From an uncultured Treponema sp. (lineage in GTDB: Bacteria; Spirochaetota; Spirochaetia; Treponematales; Treponemataceae): 22,036 nt of DNA. Within the stretch, counting starts at the first letter, position 1. Each line of letters begins with the position of its first letter. A model generated the notes under the pieces. It saw only the letters and a program-made list of their open reading frames with translations, made no database searches and was not told where the DNA came from. Shown here piece after piece: positions 7,036 to 15,237 of the stretch. Made by a program: the position numbers and the translations under genes. The DNA is taken from assembly GCF_938029485.1 (NCBI RefSeq), contig NZ_CALHGC010000367.1, forward strand, positions 1 to 22,036, given 5' to 3'.

Positions 7036-7326
7036 ATGTCAAGATCTGTTAAAAAAGGCCCTTTTGTAGAAAAAAGCCTGTACAAAAAGGTTGTTGAAAT
7101 GAGCAAGACGGGAGATCAGAAAACAAAAAAGATGGTTAAGTCTTACTCCCGATGCTCCACGATTATACCTGAGATGGTTGGTTTTACTATTTCGGTATAC
7201 AACGGTAAATCATGGATCCCTGTGTATATCACAGAGGAATTTGTTGGACACAAGCTTGGCGAGTTTGCTCCTACCCGTATTTTCCGCGGGCACGGCGGCT
7301 CGGATAAAAAAGCGGCGAAAAAGTAG
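7036..7326 (+). CDS. rpsS: 30S ribosomal protein S19
   Basis: The product has 96 aa. S19 is a 30S head protein at the A-site finger bridge. SRSVKKGPFVEKSL, SRCSTIIPEMVGFTISVYNG and GEFAPTRIFRGHGG are family signatures. AGGGAG (7024-7029) overlaps the L2 stop codon, and its own stop overlaps the rplV ribosome-binding site, so the three genes are tightly packed. Confidence 0.98.
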   Translation: MSRSVKKGPFVEKSLYKKVVEMSKTGDQKTKKMVKSYSRCSTIIPEMVGFTISVYNGKSWIPVYITEEFVGHKLGEFAPTRIFRGHGGSDKKAAKK

Positions 7327-7335
7327 GTGGAAATA

Positions 7336-7701
7336 ATGGCTGAAACAACTGCAAAAAACGGTTACCGCGCTACGATAAAGTATTTTATTGCTTCTCCGAC
7401 AAAAGTTCGACCGGTTGCGAATGTGATTAAACGCAAGTCTTATACCGATGCAATGGCGATCTTAGAGCACATACCCAATAAAGGGGCAGCGCTGATTTCA
7501 CAGACGGTTAAGTCTGCTGCTTCGAATGCTTTGAACGGTAATAAAAAACTGGATGAAGATATGCTCTATATCAAAGAGATCCGTATTGATGAAGGACCGA
7601 GACTTAAGCGCTTATGGTGCCGCGGCCGCGGACGTGCGGATGTTCAATTAAAACGAATGTGTCACATTACGGTAATAGTTGACGAAAAGGCGGGAGCGTA
7701 A
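7336..7701 (+). CDS. rplV: 50S ribosomal protein L22
   Basis: The product has 121 aa. L22 contributes the second protein loop of the exit tunnel. Marks: SPTKVRPVANVIKRKSYTDA, SAASNAL, and IDEGPRLKRLWCRGRGRAD before CHITVIV. The frame could open at a GTG at 7327, but AGGTGG (7325-7330) places the start at ATG 7336. The tunnel loop reads WCRGRGRAD, unlike the common PRAKGRAD, which may be lineage-typical. Confidence 0.97.
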   Translation: MAETTAKNGYRATIKYFIASPTKVRPVANVIKRKSYTDAMAILEHIPNKGAALISQTVKSAASNALNGNKKLDEDMLYIKEIRIDEGPRLKRLWCRGRGRADVQLKRMCHITVIVDEKAGA

Positions 7702-7703
7702 GT

Positions 7704-8444
7704 ATGGGACAGAAAGTAAACCCTATCGGGTTAAGACTTGGAATTAACAAAACATGGGCGTCTCGCTGGTATGCAAGTCCGAGAGAATACGCAGATTTGT
7801 TGCACGAAGACTTAAAGATTCGCGCAATGCTCCAGACGATGCCTGAGTGTAAAAATGCGGATGTCGCCGACATCGAAATCATCCGTCATCCTCAGCGTGT
7901 AACAATTGTTATTCATACTGCGCGGCCGGGTGTAATCATCGGAACGAAAGGTGCCAATATCGAAAAAATCGGCGCTATTATTCAGAAAGAGCTGAATAAA
8001 AAAGTTCAGATCAAGATTAAAGAGGTGAAGCGTGCTGAATTGAATGCTTCTCTCGTTGCCCAGAATGTTGCTCGTCAGTTGATGGGACGTGCTTCTTTTA
8101 GAAAAGCCTTAAAGCAAGGCTGCTTTTCTACGATGAAGGCCGGTGCGCAGGGAATTAAAATCCGTGTTTCTGGCCGTCTCGGCGGTGCGGAAATGTCCCG
8201 AACCGAAGAAATGAAGGAAGGGCGGATACCGTTGCACACACTCCGTGCGGATATCGACTACGGTTTTGCGGAAGCGCATACCACCTACGGAAAAATCGGT
8301 GTAAAAGTTTGGCTCTATAGCGGCATGATGTACGGCAGCGACCAAAAAGATGACGCCGGTTTATTGTTAAAAAAACAGCGCAAGGAACGCGCTCCTCGGT
8401 CGGAAAAAGGCCGCGGCGAGCGTGCGGAAGCAGGGAGGGATTAA
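7704..8444 (+). CDS. rpsC: 30S ribosomal protein S3
   Basis: The product has 246 aa. S3 lines the mRNA entry tunnel and contributes to helicase activity. It opens with MGQKVNPIGLRLG. A KH-2 domain carries the GxxG loop in GVIIGTKGANIEKI (about residues 72-85). GRLGGAEMSRTEEMKEGRIPLHTLRADIDYG marks the C-terminal domain. The tail is highly charged and rich in K, R and E. GGGAG in the end of rplV serves as ribosome-binding site. Confidence 0.98.
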   Translation: MGQKVNPIGLRLGINKTWASRWYASPREYADLLHEDLKIRAMLQTMPECKNADVADIEIIRHPQRVTIVIHTARPGVIIGTKGANIEKIGAIIQKELNKKVQIKIKEVKRAELNASLVAQNVARQLMGRASFRKALKQGCFSTMKAGAQGIKIRVSGRLGGAEMSRTEEMKEGRIPLHTLRADIDYGFAEAHTTYGKIGVKVWLYSGMMYGSDQKDDAGLLLKKQRKERAPRSEKGRGERAEAGRD

Positions 8445-8447
8445 GCG

Positions 8448-8867
8448 ATGGCTTTAAGTCCTAAGAGAGTAAAATACCGCAAAATTCAGCGCGGTAGAGT
8501 TAAGGGAAACGCAACGCGGTGTAATCATATCGACTTCGGTGAATTTGCATTGGTATCGCTTGAACCCTTTTGGCTGACTAATCGCCAGCTCGAAGCTGCT
8601 CGTGTTGCTTTAAACAGAAAGGTAAAGCGCGGCGGTAAGTTGTGGATTCGTGTATTCCCCGATAAGCCGTATACAAAAAAACCGGCTGAAACACGTATGG
8701 GTAAAGGTAAGGGTGCTCCGGAATATTGGGTCGCTGTTGTAAGACCCGGAACGGTGCTGTTTGAGCTTACCGGTATTGATCGCTCGCTTGCGGAAGAGGC
8801 TATGCGTTTGGCAGGAAGTAAACTTCCGTTTAAGACGCGCTTTGCCGAGCAGCCGCGCGAGAACTAA
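8448..8867 (+). CDS. rplP: 50S ribosomal protein L16
   Basis: The product has 139 aa. L16 organises the A-site side of the 50S subunit. Starts MALSPKRVKYRKIQRGR. It contains LTNRQLEAARVALNRKVKRG, KLWIRVFPDKPYTKKPAETR and MGKGKGAPEYWVAVVRPG, all family signatures, including the TRMGKGKG arginine segment. GGAGGG within the end of rpsC precedes the start by 8 bases. Confidence 0.98.
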   Translation: MALSPKRVKYRKIQRGRVKGNATRCNHIDFGEFALVSLEPFWLTNRQLEAARVALNRKVKRGGKLWIRVFPDKPYTKKPAETRMGKGKGAPEYWVAVVRPGTVLFELTGIDRSLAEEAMRLAGSKLPFKTRFAEQPREN

Positions 8868-8882
8868 GATGGAGTTTTCCGA

Positions 8883-9089
8883 ATGAAAAAGCCGAACTAT
8901 AAAGATTTATCCCTTGCCGAATTGCAGGCAAAGCGGAGCGAACTTAAACAAAAATATATGGATTTGAGGTTTCAGTTTGTAGTGGGACACGTAGAGAACC
9001 CTATGCTGAAACGGTCTATGCGCCGCGAAATTGCAGCGCTGAACACATTTATCCGGCAGAAAGAACTGGCCGGTGTAAGTGCAGAGTAG
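8883..9089 (+). CDS. rpmC: 50S ribosomal protein L29
   Basis: The product has 68 aa. L29 is a two-helix protein near the tunnel exit next to L23. LSLAELQAKRSELKQKYMDLRFQ and MLKRSMRREIAALNTFIRQKE form the expected helical hairpin. TGGAG lies upstream. Its stop codon overlaps the rpsQ ribosome-binding site. Confidence 0.96.
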   Translation: MKKPNYKDLSLAELQAKRSELKQKYMDLRFQFVVGHVENPMLKRSMRREIAALNTFIRQKELAGVSAE

Positions 9090-9099
9090 GAGCAGGCCC

Positions 9100-9372
9100 G
9101 TGGAAGAAACAACGGCAAAAAAGAAATCCGGGAACCGCGAGTTTGTTGGTTTGGTAACCAGCGATAAAATGGATAAAACCATTGTTGTGCAGGTCGCTAC
9201 CAAGAAACTTCATCGGCTGTATAAAAAGTATGTGCTCAATACAAAAAAGTATAAGGCGCATGACGAACAAAATACAGCTCACATTGGTGATACGGTGCGT
9301 ATTGTAGAGAACCGTCCGATCAGCAAGGAAAAATGCTGGCGTTTGGCGGAGATTATTGAGCGTGCAAAATAA
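9100..9372 (+). CDS. rpsQ: 30S ribosomal protein S17 (GTG start)
   Basis: The product has 90 aa. S17 is an OB-fold protein binding 16S rRNA helices 7 and 11. REFVGLVTSDKMDKTIVVQV and DEQNTAHIGDTVRIVENRPI with SKEKCWRL are typical. The frame opens at another GTG (9079) inside rpmC. AGGAG at 9088-9092 with 7-base spacing favours GTG 9100, which gives a normal S17 length. Confidence 0.95.
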   Translation: MEETTAKKKSGNREFVGLVTSDKMDKTIVVQVATKKLHRLYKKYVLNTKKYKAHDEQNTAHIGDTVRIVENRPISKEKCWRLAEIIERAK

Positions 9373-9393
9373 CGAGTAAGGAGCGTCTATATT

Positions 9394-9762
9394 ATGGTTC
9401 AAGTAGAAACAAGATTAAACGTTGCCGATAACTCGGGTGCAAAAATTGTACAGTGTATTAAGGTGCTCGGCGGATCTCACCGCCGGTATGCCGGTATCGG
9501 TGATATTATTGTAGTAGCGGTAAAGGATGCCCTTCCGACGTCTACAATCAAAAAGGGTTCTGTAGAAAAAGCGGTTATCGTCCGCGTTTCTAAAGAATAT
9601 CGCCGTCCTGACGGGACATATATCCGCTTTGACGATAACGCGTGTGTATTGGTCGATGCGAATAAGAACCCCAAGGGTAAGCGTGTTTTCGGGCCTGTCG
9701 CGCGCGAACTGCGTGATATGGATTTTATGAAAATCGTATCGCTTGCGCCTGAAGTTCTATAA
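9394..9762 (+). CDS. rplN: 50S ribosomal protein L14
   Basis: The product has 122 aa, the standard length. L14 lies at the subunit interface and forms bridges B5 and B8; it is also the docking site of silencing factor RsfS. MVQVETRLNVADNSGAK, KVLGGSHRRYAGIGDIIVVA and SKEYRRPDGTYIRFDDNACV are unmistakable. AAGGAG precedes the ATG. It opens the spc-type block (L14-L24-L5-S14-S8-L6-L18-S5-L30-L15-SecY). Confidence 0.98.
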   Translation: MVQVETRLNVADNSGAKIVQCIKVLGGSHRRYAGIGDIIVVAVKDALPTSTIKKGSVEKAVIVRVSKEYRRPDGTYIRFDDNACVLVDANKNPKGKRVFGPVARELRDMDFMKIVSLAPEVL

Positions 9763-9777
9763 GGAGATTGAGCATTT

Positions 9778-10092
9778 ATGGAAGGAAAAATCAAGATCCG
9801 TAAGAACGATACGGTAGAAGTGATTGCGGGAAGCGAGAAAGGAAAGCGCGGTGCCGTATTGCGTGTTTTACCTGAAAAGAATCAAGTGATTATTCAGGGT
9901 GTCAATATGGGTAAAAAAGCAATGCGCAAGCGTTCTCAGCAGGATCAGGGCGGAATTGCCGAAATCGAGATGCCGATACATATTTCAAATGTCATGATAG
10001 TCGGTAAGAAAAGCGGCGTATCTCGCATTGGATATAAGATGGACGGCGATAAAAAAGTGCGTTTTTGCCGTAAGGGTGGAGAAGTATTATAA
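9778..10092 (+). CDS. rplX: 50S ribosomal protein L24
   Basis: The product has 104 aa. L24 is an assembly-initiator protein with a KOW motif. KIRKNDTVEVIAGSEKGKRG and AVLRVLPEKNQVIIQGVN form the KOW region; QGGIAEIEMPIHISNVMI is also diagnostic. AAGGAG (9761-9766) overlaps the L14 stop codon. The final A of its TAA is the first base of the rplE ATG. Confidence 0.97.
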   Translation: MEGKIKIRKNDTVEVIAGSEKGKRGAVLRVLPEKNQVIIQGVNMGKKAMRKRSQQDQGGIAEIEMPIHISNVMIVGKKSGVSRIGYKMDGDKKVRFCRKGGEVL

Positions 10093-10643
10093 TGAGCAAT
10101 TATGTGCCACGGCTTAAGAAAATCTATACGGAAACGATAACGCCTGAGCTTACGAAAGAGTTCGGCTATACTACGGTTATGCAGGTGCCGAAGCTTGTTA
10201 AAATCGTACTCAGTATGGGGGTTGGCGAAGCATTGACAAATAAAAAATTGCTTGATGCTGCAGTAACCGATCTCGGTATTATTACCGGCCAAAAAGCGGT
10301 AAAAACAAAGGCAAAGAAAAGTATCGCTAACTTTAAACTTCGTGAAGGACATGAAATCGGGGCAATGGTAACATTGCGCGGAGCCAAAATGTATGAATTT
10401 TTGGATCGCTTTATTAATATTGCGCTGCCTCGTGTTAAAGATTTCCGCGGTGTCAATCCGAATGGGTTTGACGGGAGAGGAAATTATTCATTAGGTGTTA
10501 CGGAACAGATTATTTTCCCTGAAATCGACTTTGATAAAATCGAAAAGATTGCAGGTTTGAATATCAACGTCGTAACGACGGCAAAAACCGATAAAGAGGC
10601 GCGGGCGCTTCTTTTGAAGTTCGGCATGCCCTTTAGAAAGTAA
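10092..10643 (+). CDS. rplE: 50S ribosomal protein L5
   Basis: The product has 183 aa. L5 binds 5S rRNA and contacts the P-site tRNA and S13. Family segments: VPRLKKIYTETITPEL, VPKLVKIVLSMGVGEAL, GQKAVKTKAKKSIANFKLRE and DFRGVNPNGFDGRGNYSLGV with EQIIFPEIDFDKI. It overlaps rplX by one base (TAATG), with GGTGGAG upstream inside rplX. Confidence 0.98.
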   Translation: MSNYVPRLKKIYTETITPELTKEFGYTTVMQVPKLVKIVLSMGVGEALTNKKLLDAAVTDLGIITGQKAVKTKAKKSIANFKLREGHEIGAMVTLRGAKMYEFLDRFINIALPRVKDFRGVNPNGFDGRGNYSLGVTEQIIFPEIDFDKIEKIAGLNINVVTTAKTDKEARALLLKFGMPFRK

Positions 10644-10654
10644 GAGAGGTTTTC

Positions 10655-10840
10655 ATGGCAACAACAGCAATGATAAATAAGGCAAACAGCACGCCGAAGT
10701 ATTCCAGCCGCCAATATAATCGCTGCAGAGTATGCGGCCGTCCGCGCGGATATATGAGAAAATTTCAGATGTGCCGTATTTGTTTTCGCAAATTAGCAAG
10801 TGAAGGCCAGATACCTGGCGTTACAAAATCAAGTTGGTAG
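10655..10840 (+). CDS. rpsN: 30S ribosomal protein S14, zinc-binding (type Z) form
   Basis: The product has 61 aa, the short zinc-binding S14. C24-x2-C27 and C40-x2-C43 provide the zinc knuckle (RCRVCGRPRGY, then MCRICFRKLA). The end GQIPGVTKSSW is conserved. This is the cysteine-containing (C+) form, so under zinc limitation a C- paralogue elsewhere could replace it, but none lies in this window. Some annotators use rpsZ. GAGAGG precedes the ATG. Confidence 0.97.
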   Translation: MATTAMINKANSTPKYSSRQYNRCRVCGRPRGYMRKFQMCRICFRKLASEGQIPGVTKSSW

Positions 10841-10850
10841 GAGGTAAAAA

Positions 10851-11249
10851 ATGAGCGTTTCAGATCCCGTCGCAGATATGCTTACAAAGATTCGGAATGC
10901 AGCGGCAGCCGGTCATGAGAAAGTCGATGTGCCTTCTTCAAAGTTAAAACTTGAAATTGTGAAGATTTTGAAAACCGAAGGTTTTATTAAGAACTTTAAA
11001 AGACTTAACGAAGCCGGCGCAAGTACGATCCGGATGTTCTTAAAATACGATGATAATGAATTACCCGTTATCCATGGTATTGAAAAAGTGTCTACACCCG
11101 GACGCCGCGTATATTCAGGATATAAGATGCTTCCCCGCGTATATAACGGGTACGGTACTCTTATTCTTTCAACTTCGGTGGGCGTTATCACCGGCAAGCA
11201 CGCAAGCGAAAAGCAGGTTGGCGGCGAGCTTATCTGCAAAGTTTGGTAG
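10851..11249 (+). CDS. rpsH: 30S ribosomal protein S8
   Basis: The product has 132 aa. S8 is a primary 16S rRNA binder and, in E. coli, the repressor of the spc operon. SDPVADMLTKIRNAAAAGHE, VDVPSSKLKLEIVKILKTEG and LSTSVGVITGKHASEKQVGG are family signatures. A strong TAGGAGGT, sharing the stop codon of rpsN, precedes the ATG. Confidence 0.98.
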   Translation: MSVSDPVADMLTKIRNAAAAGHEKVDVPSSKLKLEIVKILKTEGFIKNFKRLNEAGASTIRMFLKYDDNELPVIHGIEKVSTPGRRVYSGYKMLPRVYNGYGTLILSTSVGVITGKHASEKQVGGELICKVW

Positions 11250-11258
11250 GAGGCGAGT

Positions 11259-11801
11259 GTGTCAAGAATTGGAAAACTTCCGGTGGCTGTTCCTGCCGGA
11301 GTAAAAATCAATATTGCCGATGGTGCGTTGACCGTTGAAGGCCCCAAAGGGAAACTTTCCCGTACCTATAATTCGCTGGTACAGGTAAAGCTTGAAAACT
11401 CTGAGGTTTCCGTAACGCGGGTAAACGATAGTAAAGAAGCCCGCTCGTTTCACGGGTTGTATCGGAATTTAATTCACAATATGGTCGTGGGCGTCAGTCA
11501 GGGCTTTTCTAAAACCTTGGTTGTTAACGGCGTCGGTTACCGTGCCGAAGTGCAGGGCAAACTGTTGGTAATGGCTTTGGGTTATTCAAACGATTTTATC
11601 GCATTGATCCCCGAAGGCATTGAAGTAAAGGTTGAACCGCAGGGAAATAAAATTATTATCTCCGGTATTGATAAGGAAAAAGTCGGCGAATTTGCAGCGC
11701 AGATCCGTAAACTCAGATTACCCGAACCCTACAAGGGAAAGGGTATCCGTTATGAAACCGAAGTCATTAAACGCAAAGTCGGTAAGACCGGTGTTAAATA
11801 A
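11259..11801 (+). CDS. rplF: 50S ribosomal protein L6 (GTG start)
   Basis: The product has 180 aa. L6 lies near the factor-binding site and the sarcin-ricin loop. MSRIGKLPVAVPAGVKINIA, TVEGPKGKLSRTYN, NGVGYRAEVQGKLLVMALGY and the C-terminal RLPEPYKGKGIRYETEVIKR are typical. The start codon is GTG with TAGGAGG overlapping the S8 stop. Confidence 0.98.
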   Translation: MSRIGKLPVAVPAGVKINIADGALTVEGPKGKLSRTYNSLVQVKLENSEVSVTRVNDSKEARSFHGLYRNLIHNMVVGVSQGFSKTLVVNGVGYRAEVQGKLLVMALGYSNDFIALIPEGIEVKVEPQGNKIIISGIDKEKVGEFAAQIRKLRLPEPYKGKGIRYETEVIKRKVGKTGVK

Positions 11802-11812
11802 GGATAGGTACT

Positions 11813-12175
11813 ATGTTTAAAAAGCGAATCGAGAAAGATAGAAAGAGATTTAAGCGTAAAGTTCATATCCGTAAACGGATTTATGGAACAGCTGAACGTC
11901 CGCGTATGACTGTGTTCCGCAGTAATAAGAATATTTCGGTGCAGGTTATCGATGATGATGCACGCATTACCATCGCTTCAGTTTCAACGCTTGAAAAAGA
12001 TTTTAAGCCGTTGAAGGCAAACACTGAATCAGGGGCAAAGATTGGGGAAGAACTCGGTCGCCGCCTCAAGGAAAAGAATATTACGACAGTTGTTTTTGAT
12101 CGGAACGGTTATCTGTATCATGGTGTGGTACAGGCAGTTGCAGACGGTGCCCGTAAAGCGGGAATAAATTTCTAG
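11813..12175 (+). CDS. rplR: 50S ribosomal protein L18
   Basis: The product has 120 aa. L18 binds 5S rRNA with L5. Arg/Lys-rich N-terminus (KKRIEKDRKRFKRKVHIRKR), then GTAERPRMTVFRSNKNISVQ and the end FDRNGYLYHGVVQAVADGAR with KAGINF. The ribosome-binding site is weak (AGGATAGGT), so translation may be coupled to rplF 11 bases upstream. Confidence 0.97.
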   Translation: MFKKRIEKDRKRFKRKVHIRKRIYGTAERPRMTVFRSNKNISVQVIDDDARITIASVSTLEKDFKPLKANTESGAKIGEELGRRLKEKNITTVVFDRNGYLYHGVVQAVADGARKAGINF

Positions 12176-12183
12176 GAGCGGAT

Positions 12184-12705
12184 ATGGATCGTCAGAAAGA
12201 TTTTAACAGAGACAGTTCGCATCGCGAGAAGGAACTGGTAGAAAAGCTGGTTAAGTTAAACCGGACTGCAAAGGTTGTAAAGGGCGGCCGCCGTTTCTCT
12301 TTTTCCGCTTTAACGGTTGTCGGTGATCAGAACGGACACGTGGGATACGGTTTCGGCAAGGCGAATGATGTAAGTCAGGCCATTAAAAAGAGCATTGAAA
12401 AGGCGAAAGCCAATATGATTTATATCCCGCTGAAAAACGGTACTATCCCGCATGAAGTGCAGGCTAAGTTCAAGGGTTCTTCGGTATTGCTTCGCCCTGC
12501 TCGTTCCGGTACGGGAATTATTGCAGGCGGTACTATTCGTGCAATTATGGAAGCAGCCGGAGCAACGAACGTGCTTTCCAAATCATTGGGTTCGAACTCC
12601 GCAGTCAATGTTGTGCGGGCAACCTTTGAGGCTGCATCGGGATTAATGGATGCTAAAGCTATTGCTAAGAACCGCGGAAAGTCTATTACGGATGTCTGGG
12701 GGTAA
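12184..12705 (+). CDS. rpsE: 30S ribosomal protein S5
   Basis: The product has 173 aa. S5 acts in decoding fidelity and lines the mRNA entry tunnel. Domains: an N-terminal dsRBD-like fold with KLVKLNRTAKVVKGGRRFSF and ALTVVGDQNGHVGYGFGKAN, then the C-terminal half with RPARSGTGIIAGGTIRAIME, AAGATNVLSKSLGS and NVVRATFEA. TAGGAG overlaps the rplR stop. Confidence 0.98.
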   Translation: MDRQKDFNRDSSHREKELVEKLVKLNRTAKVVKGGRRFSFSALTVVGDQNGHVGYGFGKANDVSQAIKKSIEKAKANMIYIPLKNGTIPHEVQAKFKGSSVLLRPARSGTGIIAGGTIRAIMEAAGATNVLSKSLGSNSAVNVVRATFEAASGLMDAKAIAKNRGKSITDVWG

Positions 12706-12708
12706 ACT

Positions 12709-12894
12709 ATGGCAAAGAAAATTCGGATTACGTTAGTTAAAAGTACCATTGGACAAAAAAAGCCGGTTCGCGCGACCGTCCGTTCCTTGGGGCTTGGAAA
12801 ATTGCATTCCGTAGTTGAGCACTCCGCTTCTCCCGCCATCTTAGGTATGGTACGGGCGGTTTCTCACTTAGTTGAAACAGAGGAGCTTGATTAA
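12709..12894 (+). CDS. rpmD: 50S ribosomal protein L30
   Basis: The product has 61 aa, the usual bacterial length. KKIRITLVKSTIGQKKPVRA, VRSLGLGKLHSVVEHSASPA and ILGMVRAVSHLVETEE follow the L30 pattern. It starts 3 bases after rpsE with a GGGGG stretch as ribosome-binding site. Its stop overlaps the rplO start by one base. Confidence 0.96.
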   Translation: MAKKIRITLVKSTIGQKKPVRATVRSLGLGKLHSVVEHSASPAILGMVRAVSHLVETEELD

Positions 12895-13346
12895 TGTCTG
12901 ATTTTATATTAAATGCGCCGAGAGGGGCAAATAAGAAAAAACGCATTGTCGGCCGCGGTTCTTCATCCGGTCGTGGAACGACAGCCGGTAAGGGAAACAA
13001 AGGCCAGAATGCGCGCTCCGGCGGTAAAACCTATATCGGTTTTGAAGGCGGACAAATGCCGTTGTATCGCCGCGTTGCGAAAAAAGGCTTTTCCAACTAT
13101 CCCTTTAAGGAAACCTATTCGATTGTAAATTTATTTATGATCGATGAAAAATATTCCGATGGGGAAACCGTTAATAAAGAAACGCTGAAAGAAAAGGGGC
13201 TGCTGAAAAAGCAAACGGCTTTGGTAAAAGTGCTTGCTTTCGGCGATATTACCAAAAAGTTGACGGTTGATGTAGATAAAGTTTCCGCACAGGCGCAGGC
13301 AAAGATTGAGAAAGCCGGCGGGACAGTCGTTAAACAGAACGGCTAG
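12894..13346 (+). CDS. rplO: 50S ribosomal protein L15
   Basis: The product has 150 aa. L15 is a late-assembly 50S protein. The glycine- and arginine-rich extended N-terminus (RIVGRGSSSGRGTTAGKGNK then GQNARSGGKTYIGFEGGQMP) and LYRRVAKKGFSNYPFKE are diagnostic. The C-terminal KVLAFGDITKKLTVDVDKVS forms the globular part. AGAGGAG inside rpmD precedes the overlapping start. Confidence 0.97.
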   Translation: MSDFILNAPRGANKKKRIVGRGSSSGRGTTAGKGNKGQNARSGGKTYIGFEGGQMPLYRRVAKKGFSNYPFKETYSIVNLFMIDEKYSDGETVNKETLKEKGLLKKQTALVKVLAFGDITKKLTVDVDKVSAQAQAKIEKAGGTVVKQNG

Positions 13347-13363
13347 GCAGGCGGGCTTCATAC

Positions 13364-14683
13364 ATGGCTAACAATGCACTTGTAAATGTATTTCGGATAA
13401 AAGAATTACGCGACCGCATCCTGTTTACGATTGGAATTTTGATCGTATTCCGTTTGGGATCGGTACTGACTATTCCCGGTATTGATCCCCACGCCTTATC
13501 GGCATATTTTCAATCGCAGGTACGGGGAAATGCTTTTGTCGATTATATGGACTTCTTTGTCGGCGGAGCGTTCTCCAACTTTTCCGTATTCATGCTTGGC
13601 GTTATGCCGTATATCTCAACTCAAATTTTGATGCAGCTTGCGTTGTTCGTATTTCCGAGTTTGAAAAAGATTGCGGAAGATGACGGCGGCCGGAAAAAGA
13701 TACAGGTATGGACGCGAATCCTTACCGTGTTTGTCGCGTTGATTCAATCGTATGCGGTAACTTTCTATGCCTATTCGATACCCGGCGCTATCGTGCTTCA
13801 AAGCCGGTTTATGTATATCTTTGTTACGATGCTTACCGTAACGACGGGTACTATGATAACGGTTTGGTTGGGCGAGCAGATTACGGCGCGCGGTATCGGA
13901 AACGGTATTTCGATGATTATCTTCGCGGGTATTATTGTCCGGTTACCCCATGCCGTGTCGCAGATGATCCGGTTGGTGCGGCTCGGTGAATTGAATCTCG
14001 TTTTTGTCGTTATCGCGTTGATTATGTTTGTCGGTATTATCGTACTGGTTGTTTATGAGCAGCAAGGGCAGCGGAAGATACCGGTGCACTATGCGAAGCG
14101 GGTTGTCGGACGGAAAATGTATGGCGGTCAAAACACCTACATTCCGTTTAAGATCAATCCGTCGGGTGTTATCCCGATCATTTTTGCCTCATCGTTTTTG
14201 ACGTTCCCGATTTCGATTGCGACAACGATAGGGCCGAATGTGCGATGGCTGAATAGTCTTGCGCATTTCTTACGCCCGAACGGCTGGTGGTATAATATTT
14301 TCTATTTGATCCTTATTGTGTTTTTTGCATATTTTTATACACAGATTTCGTTAAACCCCACAGAAATTGCAAAGCAGATAAGGGAAAACGGAGGTTCTAT
14401 TCCCGGAATTAGAACCGATAAAACCGAGGAATACTTGCAGCGGATTTTAAACCGGCTGATTTTACCCGGTTCGTTGTATTTGGCGCTGATTGCTGTCTTG
14501 CCGACTGTAATACAGACCATTTTCGGCTTCCCTCAATCGATTTCGATGCTGATGGGCGGAACCTCGCTTCTCATCTTGGTTGGCGTTGATCTTGATACGA
14601 TGAGTCAAATCGAAGCGCAGCTTAAAATGCACCATCACGAGGGGTTGGTAAAACGAGGAAAGCTCAGATCACGGAATCTGTAG
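13364..14683 (+). CDS. secY: protein translocase channel subunit SecY
   Basis: The product has 439 aa. SecY is the ten-helix pore of the Sec translocon in the inner membrane. It has a cytoplasmic N-terminus (VFRIKELRDRILFTIGILIV), a plug and helix-2 region (PYISTQILMQLALFVFP), TARGIGNGISMIIFAGIIVR, the cytoplasmic SecA/ribosome loop QRKIPVHYAKRVVGRKMYGG, NPSGVIPIIFASSF, the C5 loop EIAKQIRENGGSIPGIR, and the conserved end IEAQLKMHHHEGL. Hydrophobic segments fit ten helices. It follows rplO, as in the classical spc order. The ribosome-binding site is weak (GGCGGG). Confidence 0.98.
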   Translation: MANNALVNVFRIKELRDRILFTIGILIVFRLGSVLTIPGIDPHALSAYFQSQVRGNAFVDYMDFFVGGAFSNFSVFMLGVMPYISTQILMQLALFVFPSLKKIAEDDGGRKKIQVWTRILTVFVALIQSYAVTFYAYSIPGAIVLQSRFMYIFVTMLTVTTGTMITVWLGEQITARGIGNGISMIIFAGIIVRLPHAVSQMIRLVRLGELNLVFVVIALIMFVGIIVLVVYEQQGQRKIPVHYAKRVVGRKMYGGQNTYIPFKINPSGVIPIIFASSFLTFPISIATTIGPNVRWLNSLAHFLRPNGWWYNIFYLILIVFFAYFYTQISLNPTEIAKQIRENGGSIPGIRTDKTEEYLQRILNRLILPGSLYLALIAVLPTVIQTIFGFPQSISMLMGGTSLLILVGVDLDTMSQIEAQLKMHHHEGLVKRGKLRSRNL

Positions 14684-14725
14684 TATTTCGGGAAAGGTTA
14701 TTCTTTTGTTAAGGAGAAAAACAAT

Positions 14726-14839
14726 ATGAAAGTAAGAACCAGCGTAAAGCCTATTTGCGATAAATGTAAGGTTATTAAACGCAACGGAATTGTGCGGATT
14801 ATCTGCACGAATCCCAAACACAAGCAGCGCCAAGGCTAA
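14726..14839 (+). CDS. rpmJ: 50S ribosomal protein L36, zinc-binding form
   Basis: The product has only 37 aa, the standard L36 length. The sequence starts MKVRTSVKPICDKCKVIKRN and ends CTNPKHKQRQG. C11, C14, C27 and H32 form the zinc site, so this is the C+ form. AAGGAG precedes the ATG by 9 bases. adk, map and infA, which often stand between secY and rpmJ in other bacteria, are absent. Confidence 0.96.
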   Translation: MKVRTSVKPICDKCKVIKRNGIVRIICTNPKHKQRQG

Positions 14840-14855
14840 TGGAGGAAACTGAAGA

Positions 14856-15221
14856 ATGGCTCGTATTTCTGGGGTCGACCTCCCCAATAAACATGTTAAT
14901 ATCGCGTTGACGTATATCTATGGAATATCTCACTCATCTGCAAAAGCAATTTGCGAAAAGTCGAAAATTGATCCGATGCGGATGATCAACGATTTAAATC
15001 AGGATGAACTTGCCGCTATCCGTGCCGTTATCGATCAGGACTACAAGGTTGAAGGTCGACTTCGCACCGAAGTTGCCTTAAACATCAAACGCTTGATGGA
15101 TATCGGCTGCTATCGCGGTCTTCGGCATCGAAAGGGTTTGCCCGTCCGTGGACAACGTACAAGAACCAATTCCCGTACTCGCAAAGGTAAGAAGAAGACC
15201 GTTGCAGGTAAGAAGAAGTAA
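14856..15221 (+). CDS. rpsM: 30S ribosomal protein S13
   Basis: The product has 121 aa. S13 sits in the 30S head and contacts the P-site tRNA and L5. MARISGVDLPNKHVNIALTY, IYGISHSSAKAICEKSKID (helix-two-turn-helix region) and YRGLRHRKGLPVRGQRTRTN are diagnostic. The tail GKKKTVAGKKK is very basic. GGAGGAAAC directly follows the rpmJ stop. Confidence 0.98.
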   Translation: MARISGVDLPNKHVNIALTYIYGISHSSAKAICEKSKIDPMRMINDLNQDELAAIRAVIDQDYKVEGRLRTEVALNIKRLMDIGCYRGLRHRKGLPVRGQRTRTNSRTRKGKKKTVAGKKK

Positions 15222-15237
15222 TTTTGGAGGATAAGCT

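Noticed and set aside
11632..11820. A 62-codon frame crossing the end of rplF
   Set aside because: Out-of-frame reading of rplF and the start of rplR; no ribosome-binding site.
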